Shown here in pieces: positions 45,272-52,865 of a stretch of DNA of 64,000 bases. Under the pieces are notes generated by a model that searched no databases, was not told the DNA's origin, and saw only the letters and a list, made by a program, of their open reading frames with translations. Source of the DNA: Comamonadaceae bacterium (GTDB taxonomy: Bacteria; Pseudomonadota; Gammaproteobacteria; Burkholderiales; Burkholderiaceae_C). Location of the stretch: contig CANEVH010000005.1 of assembly GCA_947442105.1 (NCBI GenBank), positions 29,930 to 93,929 on the forward strand, given 5' to 3'. Position 1 is the stretch's first letter, and the number at the start of each line of letters is the position of its first letter. The translations under genes and the position numbers were made by a program.

Positions 45272-47050
45272 ATGCACCAACTTTACAAACCAAGCGTCAC
45301 TTTTTTGCTCAGCGCGTTGCTGCTAGCCTGCGGCGGCGGTGGCGGTGGCGGCTCGGGCAACACCAGCCCCAGTGCCAGCGTGCCTGGCGCACCCACGTCT
45401 TTAATAGCCACACCCTCAGACGGTAGCGTCGGTCTTGCGTTTAGCGCGCCCAGCTCCAACGGAGGGTCCGCCATCACCGCATACAACGCCTCTTGCACGG
45501 GTGCGGGCGCCACCAAAACGGGCACTGGCACGGCAAGCCCGGTCGTGATCAGCGGTCTGAGCAATGGCACGACCTACACCTGCACCGTGGCAGCCACGAA
45601 CGCCATCGGTTCCGGGGACGCTTCGTCCTCGGTGACCAGCACGCCCGCGGCGGCGCCAACGGGCGGCACGCTGTCTCTGAGCAGCGTGGCCGGCCAGACC
45701 AGTGGGGCACTCCCGGTGACCTATACCTGCGATGGCTCTAGCGTGTCCCCCGCGCTGGCGTGGACCAACGCACCTGCGGGCACGGCCAGCTTTGCAGTGG
45801 TGATGAGCACCATCCCTGGACCCGGTACCGTGAAGTACAACTGGCTGCTGTACAACATTCCCGCAAGCACCACCACAGTAGCGCAGGGCGCCACGGCCGG
45901 TGGCACTTATGGCTTTAGCGACGACGGCGGCGGTCTGGCCTACGCGCCGCCTTGCTCGTCGAGTGCGGGTACCAAGGACTACACCTTTACCGTGTACGCC
46001 TTGTCAGGCAATCCCACGCTGCCGTCGAGCGCAAGCGCGGTCACCGGTTCGGTGCTGGTCAACGCCTTGTCTGGCATTACCTTGGGAAGCGCGTCAGTCA
46101 ACCTGAGCTACACCCGCGCCCAGGCCACCATCAATTGCAGGCAAATGCAAAAGTCTTTGGGCAGCTACGCGGCCAGCAACGGTCTGAGCATCAGCTGTGG
46201 CTACGGAAGCGACACCGCCAACGCCTACTTCAACACCCCAGGCATTCAAACCGCCAACCCGATGATGACGGGCATTACCCAAACGATTTTGCAAGTGCCC
46301 ACAGAGCAGACCTTTACCGGGGCAAACGCCTGGAAAATCCCCATGGTGCCCGCTATTGCGGCCACTACCACCGCAGCCGAAGACGGCCCGGTGGGTGTGG
46401 CCGTGAACGGCATCCCTATCTTCAACGCCTGCAAACAAGGCGGTTGCCAAAACGGCGATACCAAAGCCTTGGGCGAACTCGACACCTGCAATGGCCACGC
46501 CGGCAAAGCCGACGACTACCACTACCACGCAGCGCCGGTTTGCATGATGGCGGAGAAAACCCAGGCGGATCCGAAGTTCTGGGACACCAACCCGATTGGC
46601 TGGGCACTGGATGGATTCGCGATCTTTGGCTACTACAACCCCGATGGCACAACGGCCACCCGCGATGGCGTCTGTGGTGGCAACACACTGACCCACCCGA
46701 ACGCACCCACCGGCTACGCCTACCACGTGACCGATGTTGCGCCGTATGTCCTATCGTGCTTTAAAGGCACGCCCGTGGAAGACATCGCCCGCCAGGCCGG
46801 TGACAAGTATTCCGTGCTGCACGACGGTGGCGCGAACTTGGGCAGCGCCGGCGGATCTCCCGTATCCGGCATGGTGCTCGATACCAGCGCTGAAAAGCTG
46901 GCCATCGGTGGGACCTCCACACTCTCGTGGACCAAAAACAGCACGCAGTACCAGATTTTGTACAAGCGGACCAGCAGCCTGTGCTGGAACTTTGTGTTCA
47001 AAACCAGCGGCACTGTTACCACCACCCAAGACTACTGCCGGGCATTCTGA
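45272..47050 (+). CDS. YHYH-domain lipoprotein with fibronectin-III-like and PEBP-like segments
   Basis: The 592-residue lipoprotein has lipobox LLAC followed by a Gly run. Residues about 38-130 look like a fibronectin type III module (PGAPTSLIATPSDGSVGLAF), 140-270 resemble a PEBP/YbhB fold (LPVTYTCDGSSVSPALAW), and the rest contains GVAVNGIPIFNACKQGG, ELDTCNGHAGKADDYHYHA and GWALDGFAIFGYY. This is a more canonical YHYH domain than in the two preceding lipoproteins. AAGGA at 45261-45265 fits the ATG at 45272 better than the one at 45266. Its stop overlaps the next gene as TGATG. Confidence 0.83.
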   Translation: MHQLYKPSVTFLLSALLLACGGGGGGGSGNTSPSASVPGAPTSLIATPSDGSVGLAFSAPSSNGGSAITAYNASCTGAGATKTGTGTASPVVISGLSNGTTYTCTVAATNAIGSGDASSSVTSTPAAAPTGGTLSLSSVAGQTSGALPVTYTCDGSSVSPALAWTNAPAGTASFAVVMSTIPGPGTVKYNWLLYNIPASTTTVAQGATAGGTYGFSDDGGGLAYAPPCSSSAGTKDYTFTVYALSGNPTLPSSASAVTGSVLVNALSGITLGSASVNLSYTRAQATINCRQMQKSLGSYAASNGLSISCGYGSDTANAYFNTPGIQTANPMMTGITQTILQVPTEQTFTGANAWKIPMVPAIAATTTAAEDGPVGVAVNGIPIFNACKQGGCQNGDTKALGELDTCNGHAGKADDYHYHAAPVCMMAEKTQADPKFWDTNPIGWALDGFAIFGYYNPDGTTATRDGVCGGNTLTHPNAPTGYAYHVTDVAPYVLSCFKGTPVEDIARQAGDKYSVLHDGGANLGSAGGSPVSGMVLDTSAEKLAIGGTSTLSWTKNSTQYQILYKRTSSLCWNFVFKTSGTVTTTQDYCRAF

Positions 47051-47607
47051 TGCTGCGCGCGGTCTGTAGCTTGGTTTTGGCCGCGCTGGCCTTGTGCGCC
47101 AGCGCCCACGAGTCCACCGACAACCGCGCCACCCTGGTGCTGCGCGAGCCCACGCACCTGGTGGTGACGCTGTATGTGGGCTACGGCGAGCTGCTGCACC
47201 GCACGCTGGCGCCGCAGCAGCCTGTGGTGGACTTTTTGGCGGCCCACGCGTCCATGTCGGCTGAAGAGTTTGCGCGGGTGGTGGTGGTGGCGCAAGCGCG
47301 CTGGCAATCGGGCATTGCGCTGCGCAGTGCGCAAGACAAGCCCCTGGGCGACGCCGTGTGGGCCTGGCCCAAGCCTGCCGAGGTGCAGCAACTGCTGCGC
47401 ATGCGCTTGATGCAAAGCCTGGTCGACCCCAGCCGTGCCGCGCACGAAGAACCCACCGAAGTGCGCGCCGAGCTGCGCAGCAGCAAGGCCATGGCCGCGC
47501 TCAAGGTGGTGTTTCCACCCGAGTTTCAAAAAGTGATTGTGGTGTCTTACCGCCCCAGCCAGGTGACACTGGAGCCGGGCAAGCCTGCGGCGCTGGTGCA
47601 GTTTTAA
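47050..47607 (+). CDS. Small exported protein of the YHYH/HupE cluster
   Basis: The 185-residue product begins with a clear Sec signal (LRAVCSLVLAALALCASAHE) and is otherwise of unknown family. It has a central THLVVTLYVGYGELLHRTL segment and a C-terminal beta-rich FQKVIVVSYRPSQVTLEPGK region. It resembles in position and size the periplasmic partners of HupE-type permeases, but no motif supports a function. The ATG at 47050 is coupled to the preceding stop (TGATG); longer upstream frames overlap that gene. Confidence 0.7.
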   Translation: MLRAVCSLVLAALALCASAHESTDNRATLVLREPTHLVVTLYVGYGELLHRTLAPQQPVVDFLAAHASMSAEEFARVVVVAQARWQSGIALRSAQDKPLGDAVWAWPKPAEVQQLLRMRLMQSLVDPSRAAHEEPTEVRAELRSSKAMAALKVVFPPEFQKVIVVSYRPSQVTLEPGKPAALVQF

Positions 47608-47619
47608 GTCGACAGTCCC

Positions 47620-48555
47620 TTAGCCAAAATGCGCGCCCTGGGCCATCTGGCCCATGCGCGCGGCAATCGCTTGGAACTGGGCCACGGTGTCGCTAATGAT
47701 TTTCTCCACCGACTCCACGCTGTGAATCAGCCCGGCGGATTCGCCGGCCAGCGCGGGTGCGGCGTTCATGTCGCCGCCGAAGTAGACGCCCTGGATGCCA
47801 TTAAAGCTGTCCGGCCCCATCAGCCCGGCTTCGTGGATTTTTTGGGTGAATTCGGTTTTGAGCGCGCGAATGCAGGGGCTGGACTTGGTGTTGAGCATCC
47901 AGGTGCCGGTGATTTGCGCCTGGACAATCGCCTGCTTGTAGTGCGCGTGCACCGGGCTCTCGGCGCTTGCCACAAAGCGGGTGCCCATCTGAATGGCCTC
48001 AGCCCCGAGCGCAAAGGCTGCCGCCATGCCGCGCCCGTCCACGATGCCACCGGCCGCAATCAGCGGCACGTCGACGCGCTCGCGAATGGCTTGCAGCAGC
48101 ACCAGGGTGCTCACCTCTTCCGGGTTTTTAAAGCCACCGCCCTCCCCGCCTTCGACCACCAGACCGTCCACCCCGGCGTCCACGCATTTCAGGGCGGTGT
48201 CTAGCGTGGGCACGGCGTGGTAGACCACGATGCCTGCGGCTTTGAGCGGCGCGATGAACTTGGCCGGGCTGCCTGCGGACGTGGTCACAAAGCGGACGCC
48301 GGACTCGCAGACAAAGCGCAACATGGCGTCGTCTTTCAAAAAGCGAATCGGCAAGTTCACGCCAAACGGCAGTCCGCTGGCCACCATGGTGCTAATTTCG
48401 CGCTGGCAGTTTTCGGTTTCGCCCGACGAGGTTTCAATCACGCCTAAGCCCCCGGCGCGCGACACGGCGCTGGCCAAGGTGCTGCGGGCAATCCAGCCCA
48501 TGGGCGCCTGAACAATGGGAAAGCGGGCGCCGGTGTGGGCAAGTACGCGGTTCAT
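47620..48555 (-). CDS. Nitronate monooxygenase family flavoprotein
   Basis: The 311-residue TIM-barrel FMN protein has FPIVQAPMGWIARS, SAVSRAGGLGVIE, FGVNLPIRF, VVEGGEGGGF and AAGGIVDGRGMAAAFALGAEAIQMGTRFV. It oxidises nitronates or acts as a related NAD(P)H-dependent reductase. It is a paralogue of the protein at 17593-18570 but clearly diverged. It is convergent with the YHYH cluster (12-bp gap). Confidence 0.88.
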   Translation of the reverse strand: MNRVLAHTGARFPIVQAPMGWIARSTLASAVSRAGGLGVIETSSGETENCQREISTMVASGLPFGVNLPIRFLKDDAMLRFVCESGVRFVTTSAGSPAKFIAPLKAAGIVVYHAVPTLDTALKCVDAGVDGLVVEGGEGGGFKNPEEVSTLVLLQAIRERVDVPLIAAGGIVDGRGMAAAFALGAEAIQMGTRFVASAESPVHAHYKQAIVQAQITGTWMLNTKSSPCIRALKTEFTQKIHEAGLMGPDSFNGIQGVYFGGDMNAAPALAGESAGLIHSVESVEKIISDTVAQFQAIAARMGQMAQGAHFG

Positions 48556-48569
48556 AAAGAGTGTCTTTC

Positions 48570-48593
48570 AAAAAAAGGGTGCCTCGGGCACCC
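48570..48593 (-). terminator. Orphan rho-independent terminator on the minus strand
   Basis: GGGTGCC (48577-48583), TCG loop, GGCACCC (48587-48593), with a run of A (48570-48576) that reads as T on the minus strand. It would stop a minus-strand transcript coming from 48600-48760, where no intact gene was found, just ahead of the nitronate monooxygenase. Confidence 0.7.
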
Positions 48594-48604
48594 AGATAAA
48601 GAAT

Positions 48605-48665
48605 CGTGGTTCAGGCCCGGAAGTCGATGTGGCTGCCTTTGGCTTTTTGCGCGCGATGGGTGAAA
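48605..48665 (-). pseudogene. Possible C-terminal remnant of a lost minus-strand gene
   Basis: Just upstream of the orphan terminator, a minus-strand frame reads HFTHRAQKAKGSHIDFRA and stops, like the end of a basic protein. Upstream frame continuity is broken at once by stops. It may be the stub of a deleted gene, or a small RNA ending in that terminator. Identity is unknown. Confidence 0.25.
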
Positions 48666-48761
48666 TGCCATCAAGGTCAGTGTAATCACAGCACCCCTTG
48701 TGGATGCGCCCCGCAGCGCCCCTGGCGCGCAGGCGTGTAAAGGCGGCGACAATAGCGGGCT

Positions 48762-49046
48762 ATGACGGACTTCTACAGCGCCCTCGGCGTGACCAGCAGC
48801 GCCAGCACCGCCGACATCAAAACCGCGTTTCGGCGCCTGGCCGCCCACTACCACCCGGATCGCAACGCCAGCCCCGACGCACCGGCACGCTTTCGGTCAG
48901 TCCAAGAGGCCTACGAAGTGCTGTCAGACGACGACAAGCGCCAGGCCTATGACGACAACCGCCGACGCAATCTGCTCGACGACCCGCTGCAAACTGCGCA
49001 GGGCATCTGGGGCAACTACCTGTCCCGAATCACTGAAACACCTTGA
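48762..49046 (+). CDS. J-domain (DnaJ-like) protein
   Basis: The 94-residue protein is essentially a single J domain: [15 protein letters not shown], then [15 protein letters not shown] with the HPD tripeptide that stimulates Hsp70 ATPase, and a short C-terminal extension. It lacks the zinc-finger and peptide-binding regions of DnaJ. It opens a compact plus-strand run with three proteins of unknown function (gaps of 14, 33 and 19 bp), which suggests these may be its clients or partners with DnaK. Confidence 0.9.
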   Translation: MTDFYSALGVTSSASTADIKTAFRRLAAHYHPDRNASPDAPARFRSVQEAYEVLSDDDKRQAYDDNRRRNLLDDPLQTAQGIWGNYLSRITETP

Positions 49047-49060
49047 GACGAGACCTACCC

Positions 49061-49612
49061 ATGCGAACCTCTTCCTTTTTCGGCCAACTGCGCTCGGCCT
49101 ACGCCTCTGAGATCGACGACATGACTTTTGATTCCGAGGGCAAAAACGTGCTGCGCCAGCGCCTGGCCGCCCGGCGCAAAGAGCTGACTTTTCTGCGCCA
49201 GATGATGGAACTGAGCCCGGAAATGGTGTCCGTGGTGTTCCACCAGGGCTTTCGCTTCAAAAACCCGGCGCTCATCGAGCACGTGCTCAGCCTGGAATCC
49301 GACGAATTTCCGGCCTGGGACATTCTGAGCGACGCCATCACGCTCGAACCCTGGGCGCAGCAACTGGCCGACGAGTTGTGCAAAGAACCCATGGGCAAAT
49401 GGCTGCTGACCGTGGCCGCAGGCCTGGAATACCTGTTTGCCAAGCCCGAGCGCGCCAGCGCCAAAGACCACAGCGAAGACGTCGATGAGGACGCCGAAAA
49501 AGGCGAAAACGGCGAGCATGAGGGCGAAGACGAAGAAGAAAAAGACGCCCGCGCCCGCGAAGAAGCAGGCCAGGACTGGATGGTGGAACAAGGCTTTGAC
49601 CGCAAAGACTGA
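49061..49612 (+). CDS. Acidic protein of unknown function, second gene of the J-domain operon
   Basis: The 183-residue protein has a mostly helical N-terminal two thirds (FFGQLRSAYASEIDDMTFDS, LRQRLAARRKELTFLRQM) and an acidic, low-complexity C-terminal tail (about 140-170, rich in Glu/Asp/Lys). No signal peptide or membrane segment is visible. Function is unknown. ATG 49061 is chosen over TTG 49043, which overlaps the J-domain stop. Confidence 0.75.
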   Translation: MRTSSFFGQLRSAYASEIDDMTFDSEGKNVLRQRLAARRKELTFLRQMMELSPEMVSVVFHQGFRFKNPALIEHVLSLESDEFPAWDILSDAITLEPWAQQLADELCKEPMGKWLLTVAAGLEYLFAKPERASAKDHSEDVDEDAEKGENGEHEGEDEEEKDARAREEAGQDWMVEQGFDRKD

Positions 49613-49645
49613 CAACCGACCCTCCCTAAATCCAAGGAACACCCC

Positions 49646-50398
49646 ATGAACCACCTCGCCCTGATTGCCAAAACCCTAAGCCTGATTGCCGCTGGCGATA
49701 TCGTGGGCGCCGAGTCTGCGCTGGTGGAACTGGCCGACGCCGAGGGCGACGGCGCCTTGCTGGTAGTGCTGGAGCAACTCCCGCCCAAGGACATTCTGGC
49801 GGTGATGCGCCAGTACGACGACTCCAAAGAATCGGTCATCAACCTGTTGGTCACGCCAGCCCAGTTTGCCCGCGCGGTGGTCATCGAGAAACAATACAAA
49901 GACCTGAGCCGCACCCATTTGCGCGGCATGGTCAATTCGGTCATTTTTCGCGCAGACGGCGACCCGGTGGCGTTTTTGACCGCCATTGGCGACTTAGAAG
50001 GCGGCAGCGAAGCGCTGGCCGACTACTTTGCCGAGCGCTGGAGCCGCGTGGAAGCCTTTGCCCGCACCGGCCACTTTGACACCGTGGAAGACGACGGCGA
50101 CATGCTGTCCGAGGCCGACCTCTACGCCAACGCCTATGCCAAACCCCGCCTGGACGAAGACGAAGTGGCCGACCAGGACTGGATGCAAATGGCCTTCACC
50201 CTGCGCTACCAGCTGCCCGACCTGTTTATTGAAATGCTGCTGGTGCTGCGCGCCAAAGCCCGCGCCCACGACCTGGGACTGGGCGAAGAAGACGAGATGG
50301 AGGACGACGGCAAGGTGGAAACCGGTGATACCGACCGCGGCAAAGCCACCCCCGCCGCCCGCGAAGGGCTGGACGCGGACGAAGAATCGGCGATTTAA
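49646..50398 (+). CDS. Protein of unknown function, third gene of the J-domain operon
   Basis: The 250-residue protein is mainly helical, without signal or membrane segments; a central block SRTHLRGMVNSVIFRADGDP is a candidate fold core. The C-terminal third is acidic (EEDEMEDDGK). No catalytic signature was recognised. It is located 33 bp after the acidic protein and 19 bp before the next gene. Joint function with the J-domain protein is inferred from context. Confidence 0.72.
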   Translation: MNHLALIAKTLSLIAAGDIVGAESALVELADAEGDGALLVVLEQLPPKDILAVMRQYDDSKESVINLLVTPAQFARAVVIEKQYKDLSRTHLRGMVNSVIFRADGDPVAFLTAIGDLEGGSEALADYFAERWSRVEAFARTGHFDTVEDDGDMLSEADLYANAYAKPRLDEDEVADQDWMQMAFTLRYQLPDLFIEMLLVLRAKARAHDLGLGEEDEMEDDGKVETGDTDRGKATPAAREGLDADEESAI

Positions 50399-50417
50399 GC
50401 CGCTGCTACGCACCCAA

Positions 50418-51647
50418 ATGAAAGACGCAACCCCGTCCGCCACGAGCGGCATGGCGCTGTTCGACGAGCGCCCCTTCTTTGAGAAAGCGCTGGCCCACGG
50501 TCTGCAACACGGCATCATTGACGCCGACAAACTGGCCGCCATTCGCACCGACGGCGCTAAAGGCATGGTGCAAATTGCACGCTACTTTGGCAGCGAATTC
50601 TTGCGCCCCGAGCTGGAAAAAGCCAAAGACCGCATCATCAACCTCATCAGCCTGAACCTGCAACACAGCAGCGGCGGCGACTTGCAGGTGGCGGCGCAGG
50701 CGCTGCGCGCGCATTCGCTGCTCTCGCGCTCCAAGGGCGGCTCGGACCTGCTCAAGGCCCTGATCGTGATGCCGCAAAACACCCACTTTGGCATGGCCGA
50801 CGCCCGCAGCTTCTCCGACGAACACATCCCAGTGCTGGAACGCTGGACGCTCAAAAGCTACGCCGACTACCAGGCTGAATTCAACAAACGCAAGCACGTG
50901 GCCGACGTGGTGGACGCCGCCATCTGGTGCGCCGCGCAGTACGACTTAGATATCGACGCCCTGCAAGAAGAAGGCAAAGACGCCGAAGCCGTCATCCGCA
51001 CCGCCCTGCTGCTGGGCCTGAGCAAGCGCACCGAAATGCCCGACTGGCCGGCCTTTCACCAACTGATCACCGTGCTGCGGAAAAAATACGCGGCTAGCGG
51101 CCAGCTGCCGCCGCTGGCCCTGCCCAAGGGCCTGCCCGCGCCCTGGCAGCCAGCGGTCGAAGCCCTGCGCCAATCTGTGCTGGCCGACTGGCCGCGCATC
51201 ATGGACGCCGCCGCCACACCCAAAAAGCTGTTCGACCAAACCCCCGCCTTTCTGGGCCGCTATTTCTGGCGGGACGACGCGCTGGCCGAGGTGGACGACT
51301 ACGAGCGCAGCGTGTCCGCCACCTGGGCCAAAACCACCGGCGGCCACGACGACGAAGGTTCGCTGCTCACGCTGCTGCTGTGCGTGGCCGCTGGCAGCGC
51401 GCCCAAAACGCTACTCACTGAGAAAGCCGCCAGCACCCTGGTGCGCAAAATCCGCAAATCTGGCCTGCAATCCGACGCGGTCGTGGCCTTTGTGCACGAC
51501 CACGCTCCAGCGCAATTTCAGGCGGACTATGTGGACATGTGGCAATCCTTCTTGGAGGAAGCCCTGCCCACCCTGCGCAGCGATGCCGACTACGCCCTGC
51601 ACGACGCCATGGCGCTGCTGCGGCGAGAGTGCAATGTGGCGGCGTGA
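50418..51647 (+). CDS. Protein of unknown function, fourth gene of the J-domain operon
   Basis: The 409-residue cytoplasmic protein begins MKDATPSATSGMALFDERPF and contains IDADKLAAIRTDGAKGMVQI, SFSDEHIPVLERWTLKSYAD and other helical segments, without recognisable catalytic motifs. The ATG at 50418 is supported by the end of the preceding gene and removes a long N-terminal run that would overlap it in another frame. The four-gene block appears to be a coherent operon of unknown purpose. Confidence 0.72.
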   Translation: MKDATPSATSGMALFDERPFFEKALAHGLQHGIIDADKLAAIRTDGAKGMVQIARYFGSEFLRPELEKAKDRIINLISLNLQHSSGGDLQVAAQALRAHSLLSRSKGGSDLLKALIVMPQNTHFGMADARSFSDEHIPVLERWTLKSYADYQAEFNKRKHVADVVDAAIWCAAQYDLDIDALQEEGKDAEAVIRTALLLGLSKRTEMPDWPAFHQLITVLRKKYAASGQLPPLALPKGLPAPWQPAVEALRQSVLADWPRIMDAAATPKKLFDQTPAFLGRYFWRDDALAEVDDYERSVSATWAKTTGGHDDEGSLLTLLLCVAAGSAPKTLLTEKAASTLVRKIRKSGLQSDAVVAFVHDHAPAQFQADYVDMWQSFLEEALPTLRSDADYALHDAMALLRRECNVAA

Positions 51648-51659
51648 GGCCGCCCTGAC

Positions 51660-51956
51660 TTAGGGGCCTAGCGGGTGCTCGGTGATGAATTGGCGCAGGG
51701 CGCTGTCAATACGCGTCTGCCATCCGTCACCCGCCGATTTAAAGTGGGCCAGTACCTCGTGTGACAAGCGAATGTTGATGCGCTCTTTCGGGAACTCAGC
51801 GGGCGGGCGGCCCCTTGGCTTGAGCATTTTCTTCGCAATACTTTCGCCAAAAATATGAGGCAACACCTCACTGGCTGGGCGCGCCTTGGCGACGTCCTCT
51901 GCCGACCATTGCGGGTTCTCGTCGTCCAGAAGTTCAGGGTTGGGCTGTTTGCGCAT
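51660..51956 (-). CDS. brnA: BrnA-type antitoxin
   Basis: The 98-residue protein has an acidic N-terminal half (DDENPQWSAEDVAKARPASE) and a C-terminal ribbon-helix-helix-like segment (ERINIRLSHEVLAHFKSAGD, WQTRIDSALRQFI). This is the usual BrnA organisation, pairing with the RNase toxin BrnT. It overlaps the toxin gene by 23 bp. Since the toxin is probably frameshifted, the antitoxin may persist on its own. Confidence 0.9.
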   Translation of the reverse strand: MRKQPNPELLDDENPQWSAEDVAKARPASEVLPHIFGESIAKKMLKPRGRPPAEFPKERINIRLSHEVLAHFKSAGDGWQTRIDSALRQFITEHPLGP

Positions 51957-52208
51957 GGTATTTCACCTCTCGTTTGTTGGCTTTACGCAGACTGATAACG
52001 TGCACCCGACCAGCGCGCGGCGTGAATACCACCGCATGCAAGCGCCCCTCAATGAAGCCAAGAACTCGAAAACGGCGTTCGCCGTAGTCCTTGCGTTCAT
52101 CCTCGTCAATCACCGCGCCGGACCATTCCAATTGCTCAACCAGCGCGAACGACAGGCCGCGCTCGCTGACATTGCGCGCGTTTTTGGCTGTGTAAAACTA
52201 ATGTCCAC
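51934..52208 (-). pseudogene. brnT: BrnT toxin gene disrupted by an apparent one-base deletion
   Basis: From a GTG at 52208 the frame reads VDISF, as expected for a BrnT start, then a stop frame. Skipping one base at about 52193 restores TAKNARNVSERGLSFALVEQL and the rest (DYGERRFRVLGFIEGRLHAV, TPRAGRVHVISLRKANKREV) to the stop at 51934. BrnT family proteins have D-x-A-K-N here, so a single G seems missing from a GAC codon. The intact remainder has no good start except TTG at 52131. A sequencing error is a simple alternative. Confidence 0.8.
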
Positions 52209-52272
52209 CGTATTTATTGTACTCACATAAATTATTGCGAACGCCGTATCGTCTCAAGGGCTGCGCGTGCGC

Positions 52273-52854
52273 TCAGCGCAAATGCTTGAACATCTTGGCC
52301 TGAAAACGCTCTGGAATGCTCGCCCGCCGGGGGCCCGGCACCAGCGTGCCAACTTCACCGGCTTGCACCGTGCCAGGCTGGTCCACCGCTAGATAAAAAC
52401 CGCACAAGCCGGTCTGCGCCATTTGCTTAGAGGCCTGGCTAAAGCCCATGGACGCGTTGAATTTGAAGCAGGGTTCGCGCGGCTGGGTCACACGCAGGGC
52501 GCAATCGGCAAACTGCAGCACGTCGCCCACCCATACATCGGCTTCCAACAGGCCTTGCAGGGTCAGGTTTTCGCCCAGGGCGCCGGGCAGGAGCGCGTCG
52601 TCAATACCGCCCAGTCCAGCGTCCTGTCTCGCATGGCGCCAATAGGCATAGTGTTCATGGGGGTAGGCGTAAACCGCTTTTTCCAGCCCGCCGTGCACCG
52701 ACAAATCGGCCTGTTCGTCTACTTCCAGCCCCAGCGCGCCCACGCGTACCGGCCCGGCTACGGCGGTCTTGTGCATGGCTGATGGCACCAGGCGGTCGTT
52801 GATCATTACCCGGCGCACCTTGGCGACTTGCACGCCTATGAGCTGAAATTGCAT
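52273..52854 (-). CDS. MOSC-domain protein, YiiM-like
   Basis: The 193-residue protein has the MOSC core: GLEVDEQADLSVHGGLEKAV, YPHEHYAYW, LPGALGENLTLQGL, and the conserved Cys segment TQPREPCFKFN. MOSC proteins are molybdenum-cofactor sulfurase-type domains; YiiM members reduce N-hydroxylated or metabolic substrates with Moco. ATG 52854 begins the family-like MQFQLIGVQVAKVRRV; longer frames do not. It lies 12 bp after the exonuclease gene on the same strand. Confidence 0.87.
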   Translation of the reverse strand: MQFQLIGVQVAKVRRVMINDRLVPSAMHKTAVAGPVRVGALGLEVDEQADLSVHGGLEKAVYAYPHEHYAYWRHARQDAGLGGIDDALLPGALGENLTLQGLLEADVWVGDVLQFADCALRVTQPREPCFKFNASMGFSQASKQMAQTGLCGFYLAVDQPGTVQAGEVGTLVPGPRRASIPERFQAKMFKHLR

Positions 52855-52865
52855 CTCTTTTCCTC

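Noticed and set aside
51934..52131. A functional short BrnT starting at TTG 52131
   Set aside because: It would lack the conserved N-terminal third, while the missing part is visible in two frames upstream, so a frameshifted gene is a better explanation.
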